Shown: positions 26,224-38,600 of the stretch, one piece after another | How positions within the stretch are numbered: position 1 is the stretch's first letter | How the letters are laid out: each line of letters begins with the position of its first letter | Assembly (NCBI GenBank): GCA_036937835.1 | Contig: CM072876.1 | Coordinates: 15,159,501-15,223,500 of the forward strand | Length of the DNA stretch: 64,000 nt | DNA from: Pampus argenteus | Lineage: Eukaryota > Chordata > Actinopteri > Scombriformes > Stromateidae | Reading direction: 5' to 3' | Position numbers and translations under genes: made by a program | Notes under the pieces: generated by a model | Told to the model about the DNA's origin: nothing | Seen by the model: only the letters and a program-made list of their open reading frames with translations | Databases searched by the model: none

Positions 26224-26296
26224 GCCCCACATTGCCCAGACAGGGCCCCCAGGTTCAGAATGGCCCCACACCAGAGGAGCTGGACCTGCAGAGAAG
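26224..26296 (+). CDS. enah: enah exon 4: linker between EVH1 and LERER repeats
   Basis: This 73-nt exon encodes residues 117-140 plus two bases of Arg141, beginning GPTLPRQGPQVQNGP and ending EELDLQR. The sequence matches the short linker of vertebrate Mena leading into the Glu/Arg-rich region. It enters in phase 1 after exon 3 and leaves in phase 2, both confirmed by clean joins to the neighbouring exons. The donor is the strong 'gtaagg'; the acceptor is unusual because a TG repeat stands where pyrimidines are expected. The exon is not a multiple of three, so skipping it would shift the frame. Confidence 0.95.
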
Positions 26297-26688
26297 GTAA
26301 GGACCACACCAACACTTACATAAAGGCGAAAGATCACAAAACGTGTACACACCCTCATATTTGGAACGATAGTTTGAGCGTCGTCTCTGGATTTAAATAT
26401 GTGCTCATCTCGTCAGGCATCATTGTTTATTCTATCTCTCCTTCTTTTTATATGTCTATTCTTTTTCTTAATGAATTCATTTCTAAAAAGTATTTTTTCC
26501 CTCCACCTACTGTATCTATCTTTATCTCACACACACAAGCGCACACATACTCGTGCAAGCAAAACTATTGCACACTTTCAGTTGTTTTTCTTCCCCTTAC
26601 AAGGCCACTCTCTCCCTCAGGTAATAATGAAGCTCTGGAACAGCTAAAAAACACATCACACATACTTGCAATCATACATAAACACATA

Positions 26689-26689
<1 letters not shown>

Positions 26690-26776
<87 letters not shown>
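26690..26776. repeat. (AC)43 microsatellite
   Basis: About 87 bp of uninterrupted AC, the longest dinucleotide array in the window. It starts some 390 bp after exon 4 and should be highly polymorphic. Confidence 0.97.
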
Positions 26777-26777
<1 letters not shown>

Positions 26778-26963
26778 CTGTATTAATAGAGGCCAGCTGT
26801 TGGTTTATAACCTGTTCTCCAGAACACTTGTTCACCAATTTCATTAGAATTAATTTCCCACACACAAACATCAGGAACAGCTGAACTTGTAGGAACCTGC
26901 TTACACACAGTTACAGCAGGGTTACGTCACACGGCATTTTCTATTCACCCAGACCTGATCCCA

Positions 26964-27022
26964 ATACACACACACACACGCACACAAAAACACACACAAA
27001 CACGCACACAAAAGCACACACA

Positions 27023-27058
<36 letters not shown>
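26964..27058. repeat. Compound (CA)n array
   Basis: CA repeats with A-rich and CG interruptions, ending in an uninterrupted stretch from about 27029. It lies 190 bp after the (AC)43 array. Confidence 0.9.
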
Positions 27059-27060
<2 letters not shown>

Positions 27061-28635
27061 TGTATCAGTTACATGAACCAAACAATGACAACTGCTTTGC
27101 TTAGCAGTTGAGATGAAGGGCAGCTGCTGCACGCCGCGCTGTCATGTCAAAACATCATGTCTGCCAACACACAGGCAGGTGACAGATTAAAGGAACAGTC
27201 TGAATAAATCATTAGTCTGCCATACAGGGTACGAGGGCTCACTGGATGGTTTGATGAGTATAAAAAAACAATTAGCTCGACATCTACAGTATGGGGCATT
27301 TTAGACAGGACATTTTAGCCACCATCTTTAAAACCCCAAAACGTGTTGTTCCACGTGTGTGTTTTGTTTTTGAAACAGTGAATGGGCACCTTGCAAGGTG
27401 AGCCCTTATTTGCTCCGACCTGCCCGCGAGAGATTGAACCACAATTAGACGTACTGTATCTCATGCACCGTAATACTCTGTCCTGATCCTGCCCCCCCTG
27501 TTTCAGTAGTAGATTCATGATAGAATTGGAGCAAAGCACAAACACTTCTGGATGAGCAAACTAAAATATAGATTATACTGAAGTACGGCCTCTGTTTCTC
27601 TCCGTCTCTCTGACATTCACACGAGTAGTAAAACATTCTTCATGTGTGAGTCAGTGATTCTAGTTCTGTTTGAGGTGAACTTAGATCTGCCAGGAATTTT
27701 ACAGACTCCGTTGGTCAAAGAGCGCCTGATGGATCTGACTGCCAGCCTTTCCTCCTCCTCCCTCTACTCCCCTCCCTCCTTTCTTCTCCGTTTCATTCTT
27801 TTTTATTTTCTCCAATGTCCTCTTTCCCTTTTTTGTGCTTTCTCCCTTTTGCCCTTTTTGTCTTTGTCTGGCTTCATTTGTTCTTTCTTTTCCTTCTCAC
27901 CCCCCTCCTCTATCCTCACCCTCTCTCCCCCTCGGTTCCGGTCAGACTCCATACTTAGCAGCAAATGACAGACAGGCAGTGAGTGGATCAGTGACTGAGG
28001 TCATCTGCTGATACACAGGCCAGTATCAGCCCAGCCGGAGTATATGAAGGCAGGAGGGGGGGAGGGGGGGGAGGGGAAGAGTAGCGTAGAAATGAATTAG
28101 CAGCAGGCTCTCATATCAAGCCTTCTGCTAACACGCTGTAAACCTTGTAAAAAACGTTGGAAGGTCTGTTGGGCCAACAAACATTTAGAGGATGTTTTTG
28201 AGCATCAGACAGCTGTTTCACATCTAAACCGTCAGTTGAAAGCATTTCAAGGATCGTAATTTGTAACATTAATGACTTTGTAGCTTTGCCTGCTATCATA
28301 AGTTATTCTATTAACCACCAGACCAAACAGAACTAGATCGACATTCCCAAGCACCTCCTACTCAGTGCTTTCACAAAATATCTACACAATGAGATATATT
28401 TAATATATATTCATCAGTGAGGTGGATATAAGGACTAAGTGGTAAAGACAAATAATAGGACGGCTACATTAGTCTGGTAAATGCAGTTTACTGTAATAAA
28501 GCCAGGAGAAGACAACACTTAACACTTATGTCATATCACGATATTACAATCTCAAGAAACTAAGACGATATTTAGCCTCATATCATGATATCGATACAAT
28601 ATTAATATAATGCTTAGCCTCTGTCTGGAGGGAGA

Positions 28636-28656
28636 GGGGGGGGGGGGGGGGGGGGG
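28636..28656. repeat. G21 homopolymer
   Basis: Twenty-one consecutive G in enah intron 4. It is a potential G-quadruplex on the + strand and a likely spot for length error. Confidence 0.92.
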
Positions 28657-29752
28657 TGACATGCAACAAAGGACAGGAATCAAACATTTTATTCTGTGGT
28701 GTACAGGGATAAAAGCAGGTCTCTGAAACCATCCATCCATTATAAAGCTTTAATTTTACATTGTTGTTTTAATACATGCATGTGTAAAAAGTGTGTTTCT
28801 GACACGGTCTACGGTACGAGACACAATTCAAACAGCCTCAGATATAATATGTCTCAGATGTTTTACAAAATGACTTCTGAACTGCCCTCTCGACTACGAT
28901 CTTGGACTCCGTCGGCACGACAGCTTTTGTTTTAGCCGTCTTACTTCATTTCGTTGCAATGCTTTCTGTCAGCACTGTGTGTCATACTGAGCCGTGTAGC
29001 CTGAAAAATGGAGACAGAGGAAGACGGAGAGTAAAGAAACAATCTGCTGTATGGATGGAGTGTTTACTAGTGGGAGGGAGAGTAACTTTCCTCTCCTCCT
29101 CCTTCCTCTATGGCTCATTAGAGAAGATTAACTAACCACTGAATTGGGCCACCTCATTCCTCAGTCACCACACATGTTCAATCAAACACATTCTTTCCTT
29201 TAACACCCACTCATCAGTGTGTGTGTAGCCTCCTATCACTGTGAGGGATAAACATTGAGATCATTCATCTATGGAAAGCCTGGAAAATCTAAATGTCTCT
29301 GGAATGGGATTTTCCTTTCGGATCACATGACAGCAGGAAAATATGATCTCCTTTTTCTTTCTCAGTGTCTGTCTTCCGCGTCTTTATTCATCCACTTCCT
29401 CCGCCATCGCATCCTATAATCCTCCTTTTTAAAGAAGAGGCTGAGGCCGGGCCGTGACGCTTCAAGGATGACTGAGTGATAGACGGAAACGTTCATCACA
29501 CATATGAGCGGATTCATCGACTGCTCGTAGGGGTGGGGGCATAAACCACCTGTTTAGAAATGCAGGGTGCTACCCTCAGATTAAAAAGACATGAGCTGGA
29601 AATAATAGGCTGTGGTATAAATAGCTGCACGGCGCGTGGGAGCGAAGGAGTGTGTGTTGGGGTGTGTGAGCGCGTTGGAGAGGGCGAGAGGAAATGTGTT
29701 CATCGTTTTTGAATGGAAGTGATGATGGAGAAGTGGTAAAGAAACAGAGGAA

Positions 29753-29754
<2 letters not shown>

Positions 29755-29792
<38 letters not shown>
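29755..29792. repeat. (GT)n microsatellite
   Basis: An uninterrupted GT run of about 19 units in enah intron 4. Confidence 0.93.
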
Positions 29793-29795
<3 letters not shown>

Positions 29796-32090
29796 ATTTC
29801 TGTCAGCTGTTAAGCATTTTGGTGCTGCTGGTATGAAGATGAAAAAACCAGCAGCTGCTAGCAGAAACATGCGCTCTGTTGTCATGAACACGTGTTGACA
29901 TCTGCAGATATTTTCAAACGAGAGTCACAGTTGTGGATATGAACACACACACACACACACACACACACCTCTAAAACCAATATGCTTACTTGGCTTTGAT
30001 AACAAGGTTGAGGTCTTATGTTAGTGGGACACACGACACATGGTGTGCGTGTGTGTGTGTATTGCACACTTAGACTGTATCCTCACTAGAGTAGGTCCAT
30101 ATGGTCCATCTAGGCTCCTATCCATTCAGACGACATTTCCTGGTTCTCCGAGCCAATCAGGCGAGCCGCTGAGTCCAGTTGGCCCATAGATTTCGCCTGA
30201 CTTCAGTGTCCATGGAGATTTAGCACAGTTGTCACTTGTGGCGAAGTGGCAAAACCAGAATGTGACATAATTGTTGCCCCAAGGAAAAACTAATCCATCT
30301 GAAGACAATCGTATTTCAGTATAATTCAGCGAGCCGTACAACTGATGACAAACACCAGCCCTCAATGACGAAGTGGAAAAGTTGATATAATAAAAAAGAA
30401 CCAAACTGCAAACAGACATTCATATATGATAGAACTAATGATGGACGATAGAACAGAGGAAAGTAAGAATCTTGGCTGGTGGTGTTGATAGCTGGTGGGT
30501 TGATGGTGGAAATGGGACGATGGCAGCTCACAACGTAGTGTGGAAAGTGTCTCCAGGCTGTGACTGCAATACACACACACTGCAGCTGAACATTGATTTT
30601 AGTTCCATATGCCATTGATTATTTTTTTTTACCCTTGTTGAACTTTGCAAACATTTAGATCATCACACCCTGAGAGCAAATCCTAATATTTTCATTGTGC
30701 CTATGCTGCTGTTGCAGGGCTGTTAATTTTCAACAATTCCTGCATTACCCAAAATCCTCTCTGACTCTGCCTCCGAGTGTCTTGAACTCCATAGTAAGTC
30801 GCAAAGAGGAAGAAATATGTATGCGAGTGCACGTATGTGTATGCGCATGCAGGGATTCAGGCCGCGCCGCCACCCACGCTCCCATAGCAACGGTTTCCCC
30901 GGCAACTCTTTGTCAGGAGGCGAGTGAGACGCCAGTTAAACGGTGCAGGAGGCTTTTCACAGCTTTGAATCCTGTGACATTTCCCTGTAAGGCAGAGAGA
31001 GTGACGTGGAGGGAAGAGAAAGCCGTTTTAGGTTCAGCCGTGAGAGGCAGGAAGTGTGTGGATGTGGAGTCAGTGTGGGAGTCACTGCATTGTTCCCCCG
31101 GAAGGAAAATATTCAGATGCTTATTGTCAATAAACAAACCATCAGTTAAAGTGAAGACATATTTTTTTTAGTGCTGAAAAATAGATCATGTCCATACAAA
31201 AACCTCCCAGACCTCTGAAGCCTGGTCAGATGTTGCATATTTATCTCTATTTTGGCAAAATATTTATAGGATTTGAATAATGACGATGAGCGTCGCCGTT
31301 TCTTCTTTTCTTGCCTGTCTGGGAAAACACAGGAGGAACTAATAACTAAAACAATGGCTCTATTTCAACGAGCTGCAAAATTCATTACGTTCAATAAGTT
31401 CACACTGTTTAAGAATGTCAAAAGATGTTTCCACTTCTGTCTCATAACTGTCTGCGAGCCATTTATCTTTCATGGAACAGTTTAAGCTGCAGCAGAGGAG
31501 GATAAAGTGGATGTTGAAACGCAGCTTCGATAGCTTCGTCCATTTTGGACATACCGGCTCTTTATTCCCTCAACGTATAACGCCGTCTGGACAGTTTACT
31601 ATCAGTCAAGAGACCAAATTTGCAATGGAGTTGGAAATCCACTCTATTGGAATAAATTTGCTTCAAAATGCCGAGTCTTGTACACTTGTATTTGTCAACA
31701 CAAAATGTGTGCAGTGTTAAGTGCCAGGTTAAGTGTGCAGCCTCCGTATTTGGACTGATTGTTTACTTGATTCTGCCTGTCCTATAAAACCTTAAATTTG
31801 AACATGAGAGATCACAGCTGTAACGTTACATCTTAAATAATGGACACATGAATGAAGTTGAGTTGAGGACATTTCCACCGTACGTTCTGGGCGGTGCTCG
31901 TATGATTTGCCATTCTTAATGAAAAGTGTGTTGTAAAGTTTTTTGGCAGCGAGAGAAGCTGCTGTGCTCACTGCGCAGGAATGTGAGCGTAATGTGAACG
32001 TTACGATCGCATGACATCACCTGTAAAGCTGCGCTGTGTTGTAAACTCATAGGTGTCCCCCTGATGCACGGCAGGCTCGCTGTGAGTCAT

Positions 32091-32126
<36 letters not shown>

Positions 32127-35100
32127 ATACACACATACCATGTCTCTCCAGGCAGGTTATTTTAAGTTTGTGTGTGCATTGTTTAGGAATGTCATGATCT
32201 CCTACTCCAGGGAACGCTGTGTGTGTGTGTGTGTGCGTGTGACATTCATGGATTACACGGTCAAACCAGATGAACAATGTTTATTCAAGCAGGAATCCCA
32301 AAGCAACTAATTCACAACTCCATTGTCCTTTCAGTGCAGATTTGGCCAATAGTCACAGGGTTTAGAAAGCCTCTGAGCTAAAATACATTCATCATTGCCA
32401 GCAGAGACATTTAGTTACAACAAAGGAAACAACAGCGCAACTCCACGTCAGTTCAGCTGAGGTTGCTTCTCTACTCTAATTAGGACCGATCCAGCAAGTA
32501 GACCCACTTCACCAGTGGGTGAAAAAACAATGCATAAGACAAATTACTCCCACTGCGTTAGTTCACATTTCTTAGTTGGAATTTGCTCGAACAGCAAAAT
32601 TCCCACCAGAAATCCACAGCAGTTGTTTTTTTTTCCATTAAAAACCAACACATGTATATTGTGAAAGATTATGATAACTGAAAATAAGCAACAGATATCT
32701 TAATGACCTATTTAGCTTGACTACCATATTTAAAACAGTTGGCATGTGTGTAGTTGTGTGCGTGCGTGCATGTGTGTGACAACAACTGACTTGCTAATTG
32801 TTAAAAATCGACTCCCGTTTCATCCGCCATGATGGAGCGATGCTCTACAAACCACATATGGATCCTGATGGATCCTGAACAGAAAAGACGGCGGGTTACC
32901 TTCCAACGTCGCTGGTAGACAAATCATAGCAGCTGCATCGGCTACAGCCTGCCAGCGTTTGGCAGCTGGCTGTTGGCGGTGAAGCCATCTTTTTGCGCAG
33001 AGATCTGTAAAGGATGTGGAACCCGTCTATGCTGCAGTTAATCATGAGCCTGCTCTGCTGATGTTACAGTGCAGAGGATCCCGCAGGGACTCATCTGCTG
33101 TCATATATTATTGTAGATGAGGGAAGCTCTGCTGCACCTCCACCTGCTGTGAATCCAGGTTACCGCCGAGTTTCTGTAATTACATCAATGGGACTCCCTG
33201 TATATTGGGGTCAGGATGGTGCCATGGTGTGGATAGTAGTAAAGTAAAGTGTAATGCATTTCTTATTTCTTTAAGGCTTCTTCATTCTTTTTGTCTTTCT
33301 TTCCATCCTTCAGTATTGACAGGACATGGGAGTGAAGGGAGATGGAGGTTTCCTACTCCGTCTTGTGTGCTGCTTATATTCACTTTAATCAGTCATGATG
33401 CAACCAATCACTGATTAGCTCCTTTCCCCCCGGGGGAGGGAAGGTGTGTACTGAAATGCTAACTGTTTGTGAAAATGACTGACTTTTGCAGATGAGTCAT
33501 CATCTTTGTTCAGATTTCTATCATTATGTGATAGCATTCTGACACTAGAGATTATTCACATACTTGTGACGGCTGAGACTTAAGATTAGAGTTGCTCAAG
33601 GACTGACGGAAGGCTTAGACGGAGTGGACCTTGTAGTTGTGTTCATTTTGAAGGAAATGCATGCTTTCAGATAGCACTGTCTATCAGGGGAGACACATGG
33701 ATTATTTGGACTACATCAGAAACGAGCAGTATGTGCCAAAAGTGTTCAGTTCTCTCAGTGTTGGAAGACTTTGCCAAAATACAATATGGTCGATTCACAA
33801 AAAAAATGTTTCAGTTTAATTTCCCAGGCGTGTCGATAAATAAATCATGAAAACTGTAATCATGATAGAAAGACAGTGATGTGTGTGTGTGTGTGTGTGT
33901 TGTGTGTACCAGAAAGTGCATGTAATTTACGACTGAATAAATCCCAGAATGTGACAAGACGATTGATGCTTTCCAATTAAATGAAAGATTTCTCATGAAC
34001 CTGGTGTGTGTGTGAACCTGGCAGATATAACCTGCATCAGCCCAGCCCGTCCCGTTTTACTTTTTTCTCCCTCATTCACACCGACACACACACACACACA
34101 CCTTCTCTGTACTGTATATTTCATCATGAAATCCCTTCACGCTTCCTGTCAGATGTTGTGATTACGGTCGGATCGTGTAGCTTTGATTCATACATCTACA
34201 AAGACGCTTCTCTGCCTGTTAATGTGAGTACATCCTGTATACATGCTGAACCTGTACGGACTAGTCTGCTGGTATATGGTATATTTGTAAGTTGTGCTGT
34301 GTTGCTCTTATTTTTCCTATGAAGGCAGAAATCTGTCCTCACATTTTTATTCAGTCATTCCTGCATCTCTCTGTGGAAAAATCTGTTGCATATATAAACT
34401 CTGTTGGCACTTATTCTTATTTATGTCCTGCTTTTTATTCTACAAACTGCAGCAACAACAGCCCACTTTCCCCACAGGGGTTGTTACAGTACTTGGGAAT
34501 GGCTCCCTCTCTCTATTATTCTTTAAGGCAGACTTGCACGCACGCACACACACACACACACACACACGTACACACGTACACACAGTTGGATAGATACACA
34601 GCTCATACTGTCAGCAGTCTCACACACCTCCCAATCCGTGTCTATCTATCCCCTGCTGCCTTCTGCTGACATCTAGTGAGCAAACATGGAGCTGCACACA
34701 CACATGTACACACACACACACACACACAAACCTACACACACAACACATCATACATCGAGATCATTAAAATCACATGTAATGATTCAGCATTAAATCAAAA
34801 AACAGAACAGATTTTTGTTTTTTGTTTCTATCGTCTTGTATTCACACTCTTTACTGATTAGTTTTCAGTGCAGCCAGATGAGTGTTTTCACTACACACTG
34901 TCTGTGTGTGTGTGTGTTTTTAATGGGCCCAAATTTTTAGCAAAGCATGCTGTGGTTGCATAACAGCATGGCTATTGTGCCTAGCAGTCATTATTATATA
35001 AAAATGTGTCTTATGTAATGACAACAGTAATTGCCTGGAGGTCAGGACGGGCTCCAAACTAATTAATTCCTCTTTATTTGTTCTGCCTGTTTGGATTTTC

Positions 35101-35289
35101 TCTTCGTTTAAGAAAAAGAAAGATTACCCTGTCAACCATTAGTTCTTTTAGAAACATGCTTTGATTCTAGCCTGGCCTTGTGTAAACTTTGTTGAAAGAC
35201 ATATTTTACCAATGAGAATGTTCAAAATTGACAATATAGTTCTCACTTCTTGTTCTTCTTCTGCTTTTCCTTTCCGTCTCCTCCTCCAG

Positions 35290-35642
35290 GCAGCTTCAGG
35301 AGCTGCAGAAGCAGAAGGAGATGGAGCGCGAGCGTCTCGAGCGCGAGCGTCTGGAGAGAGAGCGTCTGGAACGGGAGTGCCTGGAGCGCGAGCGTCTGGA
35401 ACGGGAGCGCCTGGAGCGAGAGATGCAGGAGCGCGAACGTCAGGAACGGGAGCGCCAGGAGAGGGAGGCGCAGGCGGAGAGGGAGCGACTGGAGCGGGAG
35501 CGCCAGGAGCAGCAGGAGCGTGCCGAGCGTGAGCTGATGGAGAGGGAGAAGGCAGAGAGAGAGCGGCTGGAGAGGGAGCAGCAGGAGCAGTTGGACAGAG
35601 AGCAGCAGGACTGGGAGAGAGGGAGACGCATCTCCAACGCCG
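35290..35642 (+). CDS. enah: enah exon 5: LERER repeat region and PKA-type site
   Basis: This 353-nt exon encodes residues 141-258 plus one base. After RQLQELQKQKE comes an array of LERER, QERER and similar Glu/Arg-rich units that should form a long single helix or coiled coil. LERER repeats are the hallmark of Mena among Ena/VASP proteins, and in mammals they mediate binding to alpha5 integrin. The exon ends GRRISNA, matching the PKA site of the family (VASP Ser157 equivalent). The acceptor is 'tcctcctccag' and the donor 'gtgagt'. The array is uninterrupted and in frame. Long open frames on the opposite strand and in other frames only reflect its biased composition. Confidence 0.96.
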
Positions 35643-36079
35643 GTGAGTGATACATATTGGTTTCCTGCTTAAACACACGTACACACACTCACATATGCAG
35701 GCCAATGCTGAATTTAGCATAATCTATAATATAAACCAGAAGGATCATCTTTATAATACGTGTTTGACACAGGATGCATGCATCACTTAATAATCTCATT
35801 AGAGCATATTTCCTTCTTGAATTTCTTGTCCCAACTCCATACTGTATACTGATTGTACACTCATTGTTTTAGTAGACTGCTTTTGCAGTAAGTACAAAAG
35901 AAATCAGCAAATTTAGCATTTTTTTATACCAACATATATAATACTCTTGTGTTTTCTGTGATATTCCATCAGGATGTTTTCTTGCCTTCCACAGTTTGCT
36001 TTTATTTCTTTGCAGCTGTGATCACTTCCTCCGTTTCTTTTGTATTGTGGGACAATCATGTGCATCACATCAGAGTGTT

Positions 36080-36262
36080 TTATAGCCTCTTTTGCAAGGA
36101 TTGTTTTCATTATTTCTTAATCTGCAGGTTATCGATTATTTCTCATCTGTAAAATGTTTTAAAGAAGTTGCGAACCATTTCTATTTCAGTTTCTCAGAGC
36201 TCAGTAGGACATCTTCAGATCTTGTTTAGTTTAATCAACAGTCCAAAAGCCGAATCAATCAA
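36080..36262. repeat. Host repeat of the LINE, left part
   Basis: This part carries 'attgttttcattatttctta', then 'ttatcgattatttctcatct' and 'taatcaacagtccaaaagcc', in the order of the old teleost repeat also seen at 5501 and 16581. It is interrupted at about 36262 by the LINE and resumes at 38446. Confidence 0.65.
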
Positions 36263-36783
36263 ATTTCAAATCAAATCAAATCAAATTTTATTTATATAGC
36301 CCAAAATCACAAAATACATTTGTCTCAGAGGGCTTTACAATCTGTACAGGGAGTGACACCCTCTGTCCTTAGACCCTCGATTCGAGTGAGGAAAAACTTG
36401 CCCACCAAAAAACCTTTTAACAGGAAAAAAGGTGGAAGAAACCTCAGGAAGAGCCACAAAGGAGGGATCCCTCTCCCAGGACGGACAGACGTGCAATGAT
36501 GTCACATGTACAGAACAAATCAACAAACACATATTGTACACTCCACATATTGTACAATGAATAATAATGAATTACAGTTGATGATAAGAATAGGTTACAA
36601 TGAATGATGAATTATTACAGTAGCAGCAAATCATTACATAACTATAAACTGTAATGGGGATATGGCAACAATGATGACGGCGACAACACATGCAGTAGAC
36701 GCCACGCAGGACCACAGCAGCAGACAAAGTCCACAAGAACCTGCTGGGCGAGAGAGCACAGAAACTCCGGGGAAGAAGTTTAA

Positions 36784-36866
36784 TTAGTAACATGATAGAT
36801 AGATGGATTAGATAGATGGATAGATAAGGAGAGAGAGAGAATGAGAGAGAGAGAGCGAGAGAGTAT
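36784..36866. repeat. (GATA)n/(GAGA)n tract within the LINE 3' UTR
   Basis: Imperfect GATA, GATG and GAGA units lie between the stop of the reverse transcriptase and the element's 3' end. Purine-rich microsatellites of this kind are frequent in LINE 3' UTRs. Confidence 0.7.
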
Positions 36867-36926
36867 GTGAGTCCCCCAGCAGTCTAGTTCTATGGCAGCA
36901 TAACTAAGGGATGACCTGAGCCAGCC

Positions 36927-38442
36927 CTAATTATAAGCTTTATCAAACAGGAAAGTCTTAAGTCTACTCTTAAAGGTGTTGATCGTGTCTGCCTCCCGAA
37001 CACAGAGTGGTAGTTTATTCCACAGAAGAGGAGCTTGATAGCTGAAAGCTCTGGCTCCCAATCTACTTTTAGACACTATAGGAACCACAAGGAACCCACC
37101 ATTCTGGGAGCGCAATGTTCTAGTGGGGTGGTAAGGTACTATGAGCTCTTTTAAATATGATGGTGCCTGACCATGAAGAGCTTTGTAAGTTAGGAGAAGA
37201 ATTTTAAATTCTATTCTAGACTTAACGGGTAGCCAGTGCAAGGAAGCCAAAATGGGAGAGATGTGATCTCTGATCTTGGTTCCTGTCAGAACACGTGCAG
37301 CAGCGTTCTGAATCAGCTGCAAACTCTTAAGAGACTTATTAGAGCAGCCTGATAGCAAAGAGTTACAATAGTCCAGCCTAGAAGTAACAAATGCATGGAC
37401 TAGTTTTTCTGCATCCACTTGAGAAATGATGCGTCTGATTTTGGCAATGTTACGCAAGTGGAAGAATGCAGTCCTCGAAAGTTGTTTTATATAGTTATTA
37501 AAGGACAAGTCTTGATCAAAAACAACGCCAAGATTTTTTACGGTGGAGCTGGTGGCCAGGGTGATCCCATCTAAGGCTAAATCTCTGGAATGATAGTTTC
37601 TAAGGTGTTTGGGTCCTATTAGGAGAACTTCAGTTTTTTCTGAATTTAGCTTCAGAAAATTGTGGGTCATCCAATTTTTTATGTCCTTAATGCATGCTTG
37701 AAGTCTAGTCAAGTGATTGGTTTCATCAGGCTTGATCGATAAATATAATTGGGTGTCGTCAGCATAACAGTGAAAGTTAATTGAATGATTCCTAATAATG
37801 TTCCCTAAGGGAAGCATATATAAACTGAAAAGAAGTGGCCCTAATACAGAACCTTGTGGGACTCCATGAGAAACTTTGGTTTGCATGGAGGATTCATCAT
37901 GAACATGAACAAACTGAGAACGGTCTAGGAAATATGACTTAAACCAGCCTAGGGCGGTTCCTTTAATGCCAATTTGGTATTCCAGTCTCTGTAAGAGAAT
38001 CTGATGGTCAATGGTGTCAAATGCGGCACTAAGATCTAATAGGACAAGTACAGAGATGAGTCCTTTGTCTGATGCCATTAGGAGGTCGTTTGTAACTTTA
38101 ACTAGTGCGGTCTCTGTGCTATGATTTACTCTAAATCCTGACTGAAACTCCTCGAATAAACTGTTTGTGTGGAGAAAGTCACATAGTTGGTTGGCTACGG
38201 CTTTCTCAAGTACCTTAGAAATGAATGAAAGGTTTGATATTGGCCTGTAATTGGCTAAAACCTCTTGATCTAGAGTTGGTTTTTTAAGAAGAGGCTTAAT
38301 CACAGCTATTTTAAAGGACTGTGGTACATATCCTGATAATAAAGACAGATTAATCATATTTAATAAGGACGGGCTAACTAAAGGTAATACATCTTTAAGC
38401 AGCCTGGTTGGGATGGGGTCTAGGAGACAGGTTGACGACTTA
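36927..38442 (-). CDS. LINE reverse transcriptase ORF, 5'-truncated
   Basis: The frame is open from the truncated 5' edge of the element (about 38442) to a stop at 36927. The first Met is at 38357, giving 476 residues, but codons upstream of it (TCLLDPIPTRLLKD) are also typical of the RT, so this Met is not the native start. RT motifs, numbered from that Met: ANYRPISNLSF at 35-45, the catalytic LDLSAAFDTIDH around 107-118, HGVPQGSVLGPLLFSLY at 164-180 and the YADD box at 198-201. The remainder is the C-terminal region found in fish LINEs. Endonuclease and ORF1 are missing, so it is not autonomous, and it lies antisense to enah. Confidence 0.9.
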
Positions 38443-38445
38443 ATT

Positions 38446-38600
38446 AATCAATCAATTTACAATGATATAAAACAAAGAAAAGCAGCAAATTGAACTAGCT
38501 GGAACCAGCCAGTAGCTTGAAAAGTAACACTTAAACACTTATTCAATATTCAAAATTGAATATTTTGTGTCGACTGGCTAATCAACTGAAATATGGGCTT
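38446..38600. repeat. Host repeat of the LINE, right part
   Basis: Directly after the LINE the sequence continues with 'tttacaatgatataaaacaa', 'agaaaagcagcaaattgaac' and 'agctggaaccagcc'. This is the part expected to follow the segment broken at 36262. The right boundary is approximate. Confidence 0.65.

Larger units (their letters stand above)
26297..35289 (+). other. enah: enah intron 4
   Basis: A 9.0-kb intron. It holds the longest CA array of the window (26690-26776), a compound CA array (26964-27058), a G21 run (28636-28656) and further GT/CA arrays at 29755-29792, 29941-29968, 32093-32120, 33877-33907 and 34549-34567. No enah exon, gene or RNA is recognised. The short open frames lack any family signature. 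Confidence 0.82.
36263..38445 (-). mobile_element. 5'-truncated non-LTR retrotransposon (LINE, CR1/L2-like), nested insertion
   Basis: The element is about 2.2 kb and reads on the - strand. Its 3' end is at the low coordinates, with a tail of short repeats (gattt units, 36264-36287) followed by a conserved fish LINE 3' UTR containing 'tatatagcccaaaatcacaa' and 'cagagggctttacaatctgt'. The 5' end is cut within the reverse transcriptase. The 10-bp sequence AATCAATCAA flanks it at 36253-36262 and 38446-38455, a good target-site duplication. The open coding frame suggests a fairly recent insertion. The CR1/L2 clade is inferred from the RT sequence and repeat tail. Confidence 0.85.

Noticed and set aside
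26188..26847. Open frame of 219 codons (+) covering exon 4
   Set aside because: It runs through intron and the (AC)43 array in a frame different from the enah exon. It is a repeat artefact.
35148..35720. Open frame of 190 codons on the - strand
   Set aside because: It is the antisense shadow of the LERER exon, rich in Ala, Pro and Ser because of the Glu/Arg codons opposite.
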